Shown here: positions 9,710 to 18,435 of the stretch, one piece after another
Position numbering within the stretch: the first letter of the stretch is position 1
How the letters are laid out: each line of letters opens with the position of its first letter
Source of the DNA: Roseobacter sp. MED193
GTDB lineage: Bacteria > Pseudomonadota > Alphaproteobacteria > Rhodobacterales > Rhodobacteraceae
NCBI RefSeq assembly: GCF_000152965.1
Contig: NZ_CH902583.1
Coordinates: 492,302-556,301 of the forward strand
Direction of reading: 5' to 3'
DNA: 64,000 nt
Notes under the pieces: generated by a model
What the model saw: the letters and a program-made list of their open reading frames with translations, nothing else
Databases searched by the model: none
Told to the model about the DNA's origin: nothing
Made by a program: the position numbers and the translations under genes

Positions 9710-11230
9710 TTGACGTTCTCCCGACGCGACTTTCTCAAATCATCAACAGCCACAGTGGCGACCGCAGTCTCCCCTCTGGCGCTCACATCAGCATCCGCTT
9801 CGCCTAGAGTTGTTGACGAGTTTATCGACTATGACGCCCTTGGTATGGCCGATTTGATAAAGACCCGCGAGATCTCAGCGCGTGAGGCGGTGGAAATCAC
9901 CATACGGCGCATAGAGGCGATGGAACCGATCATCAATGTGATGAACACCCGAAGCTACGAACGGGCCTATGATCGCGCTGAAGCCATTGCGGCTGACACA
10001 ACTTTTGCAGGCGTTCCAATCCTCATCAAAGACATGATCGATGTGGGTGGTGTTCGCCGCACTGATGGTTCGCGCATGCTGATGACCAACATCCCGGCAG
10101 AAAACGTCATGTATATCGATGGGGTCGAGGCTGCGGGGATGAACATCGTCGGAATGACCAATGTACCTGAATTTGCGCAACTTGGGGTCATCACGAACAA
10201 CACGGCCTTTGGTCTCTCTCGAAACCCCTGGGACCTGTCGCTCTCAACACTCGGGTCCAGTGGCGGCTCAGGTGCGGCCGTTGCCGCCGGCATTGTTCCC
10301 ATGGCGCATGGAACCGACGGCGGCGGGTCGAACCGCCTGCCCGCATCTGTGCAGGGCATCTTTGGAATGAAGCCCAGCCGAGCCAGGATGCTGCCTGGTG
10401 AAGTCGGAGGCCAACATGGACCTGTCAAAACCAATCAAGTCCTCAGTCGGACCGTGCGGGATAGCGCCGCCCTCTTTGCTCATACCGAGGATCCCAATGG
10501 CCCCTTCGCGCCAGTGGGCGTAATTTCCGGCCCATCCTCTCGCCGCCTGCGCATCGGCTTTGCTCCGGCGATCAAAGGTGGCATCGCCGTTGAAGCACCA
10601 GTGGCGAAGGCCCAGGAAAACACTGCTCAGCTTCTTCGTGACCTCGGACACCAGGTTTCTGAAGCCGAGATTCCAATTTCCCACGACGAGTTCTTCCAGC
10701 ACTATAACGGTGCATTTCTTGGGCAATTCGGCGTGTTCAATGATCAAGCCATGGCGATTTCTGGCAGCCCAGCCGCAGCCTCTGGCTTGCTTGATCCCTT
10801 CACGGCTTCTCTGATTGCTTATGGTGCTGAAACACCTGATGACGTTGCCGCCGCTGGGATGGCCTATCTTGCCAAAGTGCCCGCTGCCTATGCTGAGCTG
10901 TTTGCTGGTATTGACGTTCTTCTCAGCCCGGTGATGCCATTCCTATCCGTCAAAGGCGATGCGCTGACCCCACAGACCCTTGTCAACGATTCCGTACTTG
11001 ATTTCTTGCAACACGGCCTATCGTATACTGCCTCAGCAAATGTATCGGGACACTGCGCAATGTCGGTGCCATTGAACTGGGACCCTGTCAGTGGCTTACC
11101 GATCGGATCGATGTTCCAAGCTGCAACAGGCAATGACGGGCTGCTCTACCAACTGGCGTTTGAGCTGGAGGAAGCACGTCCGTGGAAGGACCGTTGGGCA
11201 CCCTATTCCGTAAAACATATTCCTATCTAA
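9710..11230 (+). CDS. Tat-exported amidase (amidase signature family)
   Basis: Hydrolyses an amide, probably outside the cytoplasm. A TTG at 9710 is preferred because GAGGA lies upstream at good spacing; the frame also offers a GTG at 9659 without one. From the TTG the product begins with a twin-arginine signal (SRRDFLKSS, then a hydrophobic stretch ending ASASP). The amidase core has the Ser-cisSer-Lys triad: Lys in LIKDMIDVGG, Ser in TLGSSGGSGAA, and the second Ser in GTDGGGSNRLPAS. The GGG variant of the last motif is seen in 6-aminohexanoate-cyclic-dimer hydrolase-like amidases, but the substrate is unknown. It stands alone after glnA. Confidence 0.85.
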   Translation: MTFSRRDFLKSSTATVATAVSPLALTSASASPRVVDEFIDYDALGMADLIKTREISAREAVEITIRRIEAMEPIINVMNTRSYERAYDRAEAIAADTTFAGVPILIKDMIDVGGVRRTDGSRMLMTNIPAENVMYIDGVEAAGMNIVGMTNVPEFAQLGVITNNTAFGLSRNPWDLSLSTLGSSGGSGAAVAAGIVPMAHGTDGGGSNRLPASVQGIFGMKPSRARMLPGEVGGQHGPVKTNQVLSRTVRDSAALFAHTEDPNGPFAPVGVISGPSSRRLRIGFAPAIKGGIAVEAPVAKAQENTAQLLRDLGHQVSEAEIPISHDEFFQHYNGAFLGQFGVFNDQAMAISGSPAAASGLLDPFTASLIAYGAETPDDVAAAGMAYLAKVPAAYAELFAGIDVLLSPVMPFLSVKGDALTPQTLVNDSVLDFLQHGLSYTASANVSGHCAMSVPLNWDPVSGLPIGSMFQAATGNDGLLYQLAFELEEARPWKDRWAPYSVKHIPI

Positions 11231-11473
11231 AACTGGGGCGTCTTTCTCATTTATCAAAAGCGCCATCGGGTCCCCGGAGTGACATCTGCTGCCCGCCTGA
11301 GCCCTCCACAGGGCGAAAAATCAGAACTTGCATACACATGCGCCTATGCGAAAATGGCAATCCTACAGGGAATGCTGGAATTACAAACGATCAGCCTCGT
11401 TTGCATCTGCGGGGGCGCTGCCAACGGTCCCATCCCCCTGGCATTGTTTCAATTCCTGGAAAGGACTTTCGTC

Positions 11474-11890
11474 ATGATTGCCTATGTTTCTGTTGGCTCC
11501 GATGACCTGGATAGCGCCAAACGTTTTTACACCGCCTTCCTGCCCGCACTTGGATACCGGCTCTCCGAAGGTCCTGAAGGTTTGAGCTTTTCCCTGCCCA
11601 TCGCTCCGGGCCAGGCGCCTGCCTTGCCAGATTTTTATGTGAAACCTACCTTTGACGGATATCCGGCTTCTGCTGGCAACGGAGTGATGATCGCATTCGA
11701 GGCACGCGCCCAACAACAGGTCCGCGACCTACACGCCGCAGCCCTTGTCGCCGGCGGCAGTGACGAAGGGGCGCCAGGCTTTCGCGCCTCCTATGGACCC
11801 AATTTTTACGTGAGCTACCTGCGTGACCCACAGGGCAATAAGATTGCTCTGTTCTCCTGCGATCCAAGTGAACCAGGACGTGACGACTAG
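11474..11890 (+). CDS. VOC-family (glyoxalase/bleomycin-resistance fold) protein
   Basis: A 138-residue protein starting MIAYVSVGSDDLDSAKRFYT, the standard opening of VOC proteins with a beta strand and an acidic helix. It ends in YLRDPQGNKIALFS, the second metal-site strand. These are usually metal-dependent dioxygenases, isomerases or binding proteins; the substrate is not evident. The frame is open far upstream, but the first 65 codons do not look like protein, and the ATG at 11474 fits the fold start. Confidence 0.85.
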   Translation: MIAYVSVGSDDLDSAKRFYTAFLPALGYRLSEGPEGLSFSLPIAPGQAPALPDFYVKPTFDGYPASAGNGVMIAFEARAQQQVRDLHAAALVAGGSDEGAPGFRASYGPNFYVSYLRDPQGNKIALFSCDPSEPGRDD

Positions 11891-12042
11891 CGGCTTCGTG
11901 TACCTGGTATCCAATCGGTTTCAGGCAGATTTCGACTCAGACTTTGGGTGCCGCAGTAAGGGTCCACTTTCGCAACGCAGACCTTGATATGGCTTTCAGC
12001 CCTCTATATGAGGGCGCGTTCGAATGTTTGACTGGACACCCC

Positions 12043-13302
12043 ATGACCTCCCCTGCTTTGCACCCCAACACATTAGGTATCGACTTTGGAACCTCAAACT
12101 CCGCCGCCGGGGTCGCCATGGGGGATCGCCCCTTCCTGGTTGATATGGAACCCGGTGAAACCACCCTGCCCACAGCGGTGTTTTTTGAACCCAAACGGCC
12201 CATGCGCATCGGGCGCGCGGCGACCCGCGCACTGATCAATGGGGATGAGGGACGGTTCATGCGTGCCCTCAAGAGCCTGTTGGGCACGCCGCTGTTGCGC
12301 GAAGAGCGGCGGATCAATGGCGAAGTCACCGATTTCATCCAGATCATCGCGCGTTTTCTGGCAGAGGTGAAATCCCGGGCCGAGGCCGCGACACATCAAA
12401 CCTATACACATGCGCTGTCGGGCCGCCCTGTGCACTTCCATAGCGCCGACACCGGGCGCGATGCCCAGGCTGAGATAGACCTACGGGATTGCTACCTCGC
12501 GGCTGGCTTTGAGGATGTGCGCTTTTTATATGAACCAGAGGCAGCCGTGCGCTCCGCTGCGCCCTCTCCTGGGCTGGGGTTGATCGTGGATATCGGCGGC
12601 GGCACCTCGGATTTTACTCTGTTTGAGCAGGACAGTGCCGGGAAGACGCACATTCTAGCCTCTCACGGGGTGCGCCTTGGTGGCACCGATTTTGACCGTC
12701 AGATCAGCATCGACCATGTGATGCCGCTCTTGGGACGTGGCAGCCAAATCCGCAATGCCTTTGGCCCCGAGACCCTGCCCGCGCCCAACCGCTTGTTCAA
12801 TGATCTCGCCACCTGGCAGATGATCCCCTTTCTTTATGCCCATGACAGCCGTCGCGCCGCGGGCGAATTGGCAAAATACGCGGTTGAACCCAATAAGCTC
12901 AACCGGCTTGTCTCGGTGTTGGCAGATGAGCTTGGGCATGATCTGGCCTTTGCCGTAGAACGCGGCAAGATCCAGGCCAATGTCGAACAGGCTGTTGATC
13001 CGCGGATTGATCTGCGAATTCTCGAGCGTGGATTAGCGGCGCCGCTTTGCCCCCAGTCGATGCAACAAAGCCTTGCCGCCATGATGACCCAGATCACCCT
13101 ATGCGCGGCGCAAACCCTAGCTACCGCAGATATCAGCCCAGATCGGATCGATCGGCTGGTGATGGTTGGTGGCTCCTCGCTACTTGCCTCTCTGGAAACT
13201 GGGCAGCGCCAGCTCTGCCCCAATGCAACGGTTGAGAACCGTAACGCGATGACGGCCGTGGCCGATGGTTTGGCCCTATCTGCTGCAGAGGCCTTTGCCT
13301 GA
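12043..13302 (+). CDS. Hsp70-family chaperone-like ATPase (YegD type)
   Basis: An actin/Hsp70-fold ATPase without the usual peptide-binding domain, like E. coli YegD. From the ATG at 12043 the product has 419 residues. Motifs: phosphate 1 GIDFGTSNSAAG, the GRPVHF strand, phosphate 2 LIVDIGGGTSDFTLF, GGTDFDRQI, and the adenosine motif MVGGSSLL near the C-terminus. An in-frame ATG at 11989 and the open frame from 11944 are possible starts but add non-conserved residues. Function in the family is unclear; a protein quality role is inferred only from the fold. Confidence 0.9.
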   Translation: MTSPALHPNTLGIDFGTSNSAAGVAMGDRPFLVDMEPGETTLPTAVFFEPKRPMRIGRAATRALINGDEGRFMRALKSLLGTPLLREERRINGEVTDFIQIIARFLAEVKSRAEAATHQTYTHALSGRPVHFHSADTGRDAQAEIDLRDCYLAAGFEDVRFLYEPEAAVRSAAPSPGLGLIVDIGGGTSDFTLFEQDSAGKTHILASHGVRLGGTDFDRQISIDHVMPLLGRGSQIRNAFGPETLPAPNRLFNDLATWQMIPFLYAHDSRRAAGELAKYAVEPNKLNRLVSVLADELGHDLAFAVERGKIQANVEQAVDPRIDLRILERGLAAPLCPQSMQQSLAAMMTQITLCAAQTLATADISPDRIDRLVMVGGSSLLASLETGQRQLCPNATVENRNAMTAVADGLALSAAEAFA

Positions 13303-13413
13303 GCGCGCGGGCCTCAGAAATGAGAGGGTGATCGCAGTTTTCCCGTTCGTATTGCTGGCAGCTACCGCTAAAGTCTGCCCCAAATTGCCACTTTTGTATT
13401 CAGGATCAGATTT

Positions 13414-14211
13414 ATGCGTTTCCTTGCCGCCGCCATTGCCCTTACTGTTTCCAGCCTTACCCAGCCAGCCTTAGCTGCTCCCTGCGGCAATACCTCTGCT
13501 GGGTTTAATGCGTGGAAGGCAGATTTTGCCAGAACTGCCCGCCGCGCGGGTGTCAAAGCCCCCGGTCTTGAGGCCCTGGCCCAGGCTCAATATGCCAATC
13601 GCACCATCGCCGCAGATCGCAATCAAAAGAGCTTCCGCTACAGCCTGGAAAAATTCATGCAACTGCGCGGTTCAGCCACCATTGTGGCTCAGGGCCGCAA
13701 ACGCAAAGCCCGTAACCCAGATTTCTACGCAGCGCTGGAACGCAAATATGGCGTACCGGCGGGTGTGTTGATTGCCATTCACGGCATGGAAACCGCCTTT
13801 GGCAACTACATGGGCGACAGCAAGATTGTCTCCGCGATTGTCACGCTGACCTATGATTGTCGGCGCTCCGACTTTTTTGAACCCCACGCTTTGGGCGCGC
13901 TTAAGTTGGTGGACCAAGGTGCCATTACCAGTGCCACGCTTGGGGCGAAACATGGCGAGCTGGGTCATACGCAATTTCTGCCTGGCAATGCGCTGAAATA
14001 CGGGGTGGATTGGGATCGCGACGGGCGCGTCAACTTCTACGACCTAGAAGACGCCCTGGCCTCTACCGCGCGCTATTTGCAAAAACGCGGCTGGAAGCGT
14101 GGCAAGGGCTATCAGGAAGGCGAGGCCAATTACCGGGTGCTCAAGGAGTGGAACGCAGCCACTGTCTATCAGCAGTCCCTGGCCATCATGGGGCGTCAAA
14201 TCGACAAATAG
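13414..14211 (+). CDS. lytic murein transglycosylase, MltB type
   Basis: Cleaves the glycan strand of peptidoglycan with formation of 1,6-anhydro ends. 265 residues with a signal peptide (MRFLAAAIALTVSSL ... LAAPC). The catalytic glutamate lies in IHGMETAFGNYMG, which corresponds to the family WG-x-E-T motif. GELGHTQFLPGNALKYGVDW is the second conserved block, and the Y-F-DLEDALASTARYL block completes the SLT fold. There is no lipobox, so the enzyme is soluble and periplasmic. Followed by 325 bases without a gene. Confidence 0.9.
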   Translation: MRFLAAAIALTVSSLTQPALAAPCGNTSAGFNAWKADFARTARRAGVKAPGLEALAQAQYANRTIAADRNQKSFRYSLEKFMQLRGSATIVAQGRKRKARNPDFYAALERKYGVPAGVLIAIHGMETAFGNYMGDSKIVSAIVTLTYDCRRSDFFEPHALGALKLVDQGAITSATLGAKHGELGHTQFLPGNALKYGVDWDRDGRVNFYDLEDALASTARYLQKRGWKRGKGYQEGEANYRVLKEWNAATVYQQSLAIMGRQIDK

Positions 14212-14536
14212 TCTGGCAGGTTCTCCCCTGTCGGCGCATGTGCCGATGGGGGGCATGCTCTCCTGTTTTGCAGATTGGAACAATACTGCGCTTTGGCAAG
14301 AATTGTAGGGTATGCGGCATCAAAGTGGCCGTGGAACGCCCTCTTATCGCCCCATTTTCTGCAAACGCCACGCCCAGAAACACCCTAACAAATTATATTT
14401 ATTAATTTTTTCATGAATTCACAGCAACATAGTAGAATCTGAATTTTTATTCATCTATTGTCTCTCCCCGCCTCACTTTTGAGCCAGATCCCCTCCTATT
14501 GTTGACCCAGAGCACCCCGAATGGAGGACCCTGACG
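14212..14536. other. intergenic region without a gene
   Basis: A hairpin (CCCCTGTCGGC / GCCGATGGGG, about 14225–14253) directly after the transglycosylase stop could act in termination, although no T-run follows. The stretch near 14390–14450 is unusually AT-rich and is a likely promoter zone for the next gene. No other recognisable feature was seen. Confidence 0.4.
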
Positions 14537-15556
14537 GTGGCACAGGTAGAGCAATACAAAGGCAAGCTGGGGTTTGAACACCGCAGTGAAGAGAAACTTA
14601 CACTGGCACTGACCGAGTTGCTGGATACGCTGGAAGAATTCGGCCATCCGGCGGTTCAAATAAATGCCCGCGAGCCGCATCGGATCGGCTTGGACTGCGA
14701 TCAATATCAGATCAGCCTGCGACTGCGTCGCATACCCTTGCGGCTTGGCGTGCGCACGCCGCTCGGTGTGCCCGCCCCTGCAGCCTATATCGAGTTGGCG
14801 ATGATCCCCTGCTTCCCAGAAGTCTGCGACAAGGAAATCAGTGAAATCATGCTTGCCATGATCCTGAAACGTCTAACAGAGGCGCTGGAGCCCGTGGTCA
14901 TCTTTTGGCAAGAGACGAACCAGCCCCTGACGGCTAAACAATTTCTCGGAGCCTTTGACAGTGCTGAAGTTCAGAACACTGAAGAACTGGTGGCTTCCCC
15001 GGCCATGGTGATCCAGTCTGAGACAGAGGATGCCTTGGCGGCCGAAGGGCTGCTGGAACAGGTCATCGACGCGGCTTCACCGCTGCAGGCGAAACCGCAG
15101 CCCCACACCCCACTGGCACAGGCGACCGAAAGGCCAAGCGCAAAGATGTCCGCTGCGGCGACACGGCTCTGGATGGCTGATCAGGCCCGCGCCGAAGCCG
15201 AGGCTGAGCGCGCCCGTGGACAGGCCCGGTTTGGGTCTGCGGATGAGGTAACATCGGTTCTGGAACAGCATTGCGATGAGATCCAAACCATGCCCCGGCG
15301 CATCAAACCGCGCAGCAAGACCGGCCGCAGTTCCCTTGCTGCAGCCCCGCATGCCTCTTACCATACCGTCTTTGGTAAGAGCCGGTTGAGCTGGATCTGG
15401 GCGCTGCCACGGAGCCTGCTTTCGATGGTCACAAATGCCTTTCGTAGCGTCGATCTGGTGCTCTCTGTGCGCGCCTTACTGACGGGGATGGTGGTTTTGT
15501 TCCTCCATGGTTCAGGTATGGTGCAGGCGGCAGCCCGGGTCTTGCTACCGCAGTAA
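14537..15556 (+). CDS. hypothetical protein with C-terminal membrane segment
   Basis: Not recognised as a known family. It starts at GTG 14537, eight bases after GGAGG. The first 130 residues look folded: an amphipathic helical start, then strands with ISLRLRRIPLRLG, and AAYIELAMIPCFPEVCDKEI followed by a helix. Residues about 150–280 are Ala/Glu/Pro-rich and probably disordered, with a basic patch (RRIKPRSKTGR). The last 50 residues contain one hydrophobic segment (VLSVRALLTGMVVLFL) that could anchor the protein. It stands alone, behind an AT-rich upstream region. Confidence 0.7.
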   Translation: MAQVEQYKGKLGFEHRSEEKLTLALTELLDTLEEFGHPAVQINAREPHRIGLDCDQYQISLRLRRIPLRLGVRTPLGVPAPAAYIELAMIPCFPEVCDKEISEIMLAMILKRLTEALEPVVIFWQETNQPLTAKQFLGAFDSAEVQNTEELVASPAMVIQSETEDALAAEGLLEQVIDAASPLQAKPQPHTPLAQATERPSAKMSAAATRLWMADQARAEAEAERARGQARFGSADEVTSVLEQHCDEIQTMPRRIKPRSKTGRSSLAAAPHASYHTVFGKSRLSWIWALPRSLLSMVTNAFRSVDLVLSVRALLTGMVVLFLHGSGMVQAAARVLLPQ

Positions 15557-15637
15557 GCCCTGAACAATACACGATGGGCGAAGGCTAGGTTGGCACCTTA
15601 GGGCTGGCGCTGCCAACTGGGGCGCTTCCTCACAGTG

Positions 15638-15648
15638 CCCCCCCCCCC
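15638..15648 (+). repeat. C11 homopolymer tract
   Basis: Eleven uninterrupted C between the end of the hypothetical gene and the convergent DUF3445 gene. It is outside both coding regions. Confidence 0.9.
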
Positions 15649-15670
15649 GCAGCCTAACCGTCTCGTAGAT

Positions 15671-16426
15671 CTAGCGAGACGGTGCCTGCCCTCCCCATTG
15701 GGCCATCACATCATCACGATGCACCATATATGTGTGGATCGAGAACACGACTGAGCGACTATTGGGCAAACGCAGAATGACTTGCTTTTCACTCCGCAGG
15801 TAGGGCGCGTCTTCACCGTGACTTTGGTCTCGGGGATCGTGCACGCTGCGCGGCGCATAGAGCTCAGGTGAGTGATACCAAAGCGCATTGAACCGCCAGA
15901 GAGGCCGACCAACCTGCACCCCATCAAACAGACGCTGTACCCGCCGGGCCATACTGTCGTCATAGCTGTCGACGGTATCATGTATCCCGATAAGAGGCCG
16001 CATGAATTTTTCTGCCAGTGTCCAACTGGCCGGAAAGCACAGCACCGCACCAGTCAGCACATGCTCTGCGCAGCCTTCGCGACGTTCTAAAATACAGAAA
16101 TCTTCCTGACAAATCTGTCCCAACGTAGCCAGAGGATTTTGCCAGTCGATCGTGACCCTCGCACCATCCGGCCGGATCACATGATCCCGCGCCGCGCCGT
16201 AGCGATGGTCGAGCACAGCTTCCAGCAGCTCCTGCGCCGCCGGTTGCGCGCCGGGATCCATCCGCAGGACTGTATCCCCCTTCTCGCCAAGCAGGGTGCT
16301 CCGATAGGCAAGCTGCTCATTGCAGGCTTCATCCGGTCGCAGCCAGTCTGCCAGCTCCAGAGGTTTAATCCCCGGCAGAGGCTGCGCTTGTAAAGGGTTA
16401 TAGGGGATGGAAGCTTGCAGTATCAT
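15671..16426 (-). CDS. DUF3445 family protein (heme-dependent oxidative N-demethylase-like)
   Basis: A 251-residue protein from the ATG at 16426 (MILQASIPYNPLQ). The family signature is seen in CEDFCILERREG-like blocks: QICQEDFCILERREG, LTGAVLCFPASWTLAEKFM and RPLIGIHDTVDSYDD. Related proteins are annotated as heme-dependent oxidative N-demethylases. The C-terminal RLPNSRSVVFSIHTYMV block is also conserved. The substrate is not known. It lies beside the metal transport pair, but without overlap or shared function that I can see. Confidence 0.8.
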   Translation of the reverse strand: MILQASIPYNPLQAQPLPGIKPLELADWLRPDEACNEQLAYRSTLLGEKGDTVLRMDPGAQPAAQELLEAVLDHRYGAARDHVIRPDGARVTIDWQNPLATLGQICQEDFCILERREGCAEHVLTGAVLCFPASWTLAEKFMRPLIGIHDTVDSYDDSMARRVQRLFDGVQVGRPLWRFNALWYHSPELYAPRSVHDPRDQSHGEDAPYLRSEKQVILRLPNSRSVVFSIHTYMVHRDDVMAQWGGQAPSR

Positions 16427-16520
16427 GCCTGGCCTTTTGCTGAGTTGACTACCGAGATCACCATTTGAGCACCCCAGATCCGGCCAAGGCGCACCGCACG
16501 TCATATGGCGGCCTCATGCC

Positions 16521-17483
16521 CTAGCCAAGACTGCGCATCAAGAGACCAGAGGCCACCAAAACAACAAGGAACCCAGCGCAGATTTCAAGAACCGGCACGA
16601 ACTGCGCAGCGCGACCCGACCGGGCAAAGACCGCCAAGGCCCCCCCGCGGAGGCCTATCGCAGCGAGACCCACCGTAATGGTCACCAATGCAGTCCCCAA
16701 CGCCATCGCAAATGCTCCAGCGATTCCGGCCAGGGCAATTCCCATCTGCCAGGTAATAACCAGAACAAAAAGAGCGCCAGTACAAGGCCTTACCGCGATG
16801 CCCCCGATCAAAACCGCAGCCTCGCGCCAGGTCTGCAATCCACTGACCTCCTCTAGGCTAGGGCCATGGCGATGACCGCATTCGCTACAGACCTCAGAGG
16901 CGTTATGATCGTGGCCGTGGTCGTGGCTATGGTCATGGTTATGTTCACTACTCTGTAGCACCTCAGAGCGCGGCGCGGCGCGGCGCAAAAACTTGCGCAC
17001 CCCCCGCAGCAGCAGCCAAAGCCCAATAGCAACAATGGCCCCATAACTGATGGGCGCCATTGTTTTTTCTGCAAGACCTATCAGACTGTCGCGACCAAGC
17101 TGCAGCAGGGTAATGGCGCCATAGACAAGCACAACAGCAGTTACGGCCTGACCAAGGCTGGACAAGAGCGCCACACCGCCCAGCCGTATCCAGGGCGTTT
17201 TCCGTGCCAGCCCGTAGCCGCCAACCAAAACTTTACCGTGACCTGGCCCGATTGCATGGAAAAACCCATAGGCAAAACAGACCAGCATTAACGCCATAAT
17301 AGCACCAGGCTCACCTGCACGCAGGGCCCGCAAGGATCCGGCAATTCGGTTCTGAAAGCTGCGCTGATGCCCGGCGGCCCAATCCCCAAGAGGCGCAAGC
17401 ATCCCTTGCGCCAGCCACCAGATGATGACGCACAGCAAGATGCAGCCCAGGATCAGGGCCAGAGCCTTTACGATGCGGGGCAT
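16521..17483 (-). CDS. NicO/RcnA-type nickel/cobalt transporter
   Basis: Integral membrane transporter of divalent metal. 320 residues with about six hydrophobic segments. The family motif GFFHAIGPGHGKVLVGGYG lies after the second segment. A cytoplasmic or periplasmic loop (about residues 190–215) is a histidine cluster (HNHDHSHDHGHDH) followed by CSECGHRHG, a plausible metal-sensing or storage patch. The 16-base overlap with the upstream DUF1007 gene shows they are one operon. Direction (uptake or efflux) cannot be told from sequence. Confidence 0.88.
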   Translation of the reverse strand: MPRIVKALALILGCILLCVIIWWLAQGMLAPLGDWAAGHQRSFQNRIAGSLRALRAGEPGAIMALMLVCFAYGFFHAIGPGHGKVLVGGYGLARKTPWIRLGGVALLSSLGQAVTAVVLVYGAITLLQLGRDSLIGLAEKTMAPISYGAIVAIGLWLLLRGVRKFLRRAAPRSEVLQSSEHNHDHSHDHGHDHNASEVCSECGHRHGPSLEEVSGLQTWREAAVLIGGIAVRPCTGALFVLVITWQMGIALAGIAGAFAMALGTALVTITVGLAAIGLRGGALAVFARSGRAAQFVPVLEICAGFLVVLVASGLLMRSLG

Positions 17484-18136
17484 GTGACCAGGATCTCGGT
17501 GGCGAATTCTCCGCCCATCAGCGGAATGTCATTTTCTTCCAGATCGGCATTGGCATCCAAACGCAAAAGTTGCGCCTGCATGATTGCCAACCCTCCAACA
17601 ATATCTGGCTCGATCCGTTCCAACAGGCACAGCCCCTGGAGGTTCTCCGAAAGGGTCACGGGCAGTTTGATCTCGTAAGCAGTGTAAAAAGAGGGATCAA
17701 AGGCCTTGATAGAAAAGGGTCCCCCCTGCATCGGCGCGGGCACTTCCAGCTTACGCACATGCGTGCTGACAATACGCCCGTTCTGCAGATCCGTGGTGGG
17801 GTTTTCGGGGCCAGACAGCGCCAAGAGTTTGCCATCAACCCGTATCTCAAGATCGCCGTTAAATCCTTCATCCCAATTGGTATCAAACCCGACCAGACGC
17901 TGAGCTTCGTCGGGGGTGAGTTTGCCGTCTCCATCATTATCGAGAAACAGGTCCTCGGTGATCAAAAGTGAATAAAATTCATCATATTGCCAAGTGACCT
18001 TAATCCGAACCAGCTGGTTATCTTCGTTAAATTCCAGGGCAAAGCCAGTATCTACAAAGACATGGGGGTGCGCCAAACTCACCGCCGGAACACTCAGGCC
18101 AAGGATCATAGCAGGAAAGAGAAGCATCTGTTTCAT
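17468..18136 (-). CDS. DUF1007 periplasmic protein with EF-hand-like loop
   Basis: Exported protein that is typically encoded beside NicO-type metal transporters and thought to serve them. Start chosen at 18136 (MKQMLLFPAMILGL), which gives a clean signal peptide cleaved near SLAHPHVFVD. An ATG at 18148 is also possible; neither has a strong ribosome site. HPHVF at the new N-terminus is a likely metal ligand. The segment LDNDGDGKLTPDEAQ matches an EF-hand calcium loop (D-x-D-x-D-x-K). About 222 residues. Confidence 0.8.
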   Translation of the reverse strand: MKQMLLFPAMILGLSVPAVSLAHPHVFVDTGFALEFNEDNQLVRIKVTWQYDEFYSLLITEDLFLDNDGDGKLTPDEAQRLVGFDTNWDEGFNGDLEIRVDGKLLALSGPENPTTDLQNGRIVSTHVRKLEVPAPMQGGPFSIKAFDPSFYTAYEIKLPVTLSENLQGLCLLERIEPDIVGGLAIMQAQLLRLDANADLEENDIPLMGGEFATEILVTCPAS

Positions 18137-18435
18137 AAGGCTGACCATATGAGCAGAGACAGGCAACTGCAATTGCTCCCCCACAGATAGATGCGCTGGT
18201 TCGGCAGTTTCATGCTGAACATTCTGACAAACCCTACAGGGCGTCACCGCGGCCAAACCGGGTTGCGATTGGCAGACCAGCAAGACCATCCGCCTCTCAG
18301 AGACCATTTTCCCGTGTCAGGAGCCAACTTTTTGGTCTCTTTGCATCACCTTCCCGTGACGTTTCCTGCAGTTGCCTTGCCCCAGGCCTATGGGCTGCGC
18401 AATCTAGGGCACCCCTAGCAACAAGGCCTTTCCCC

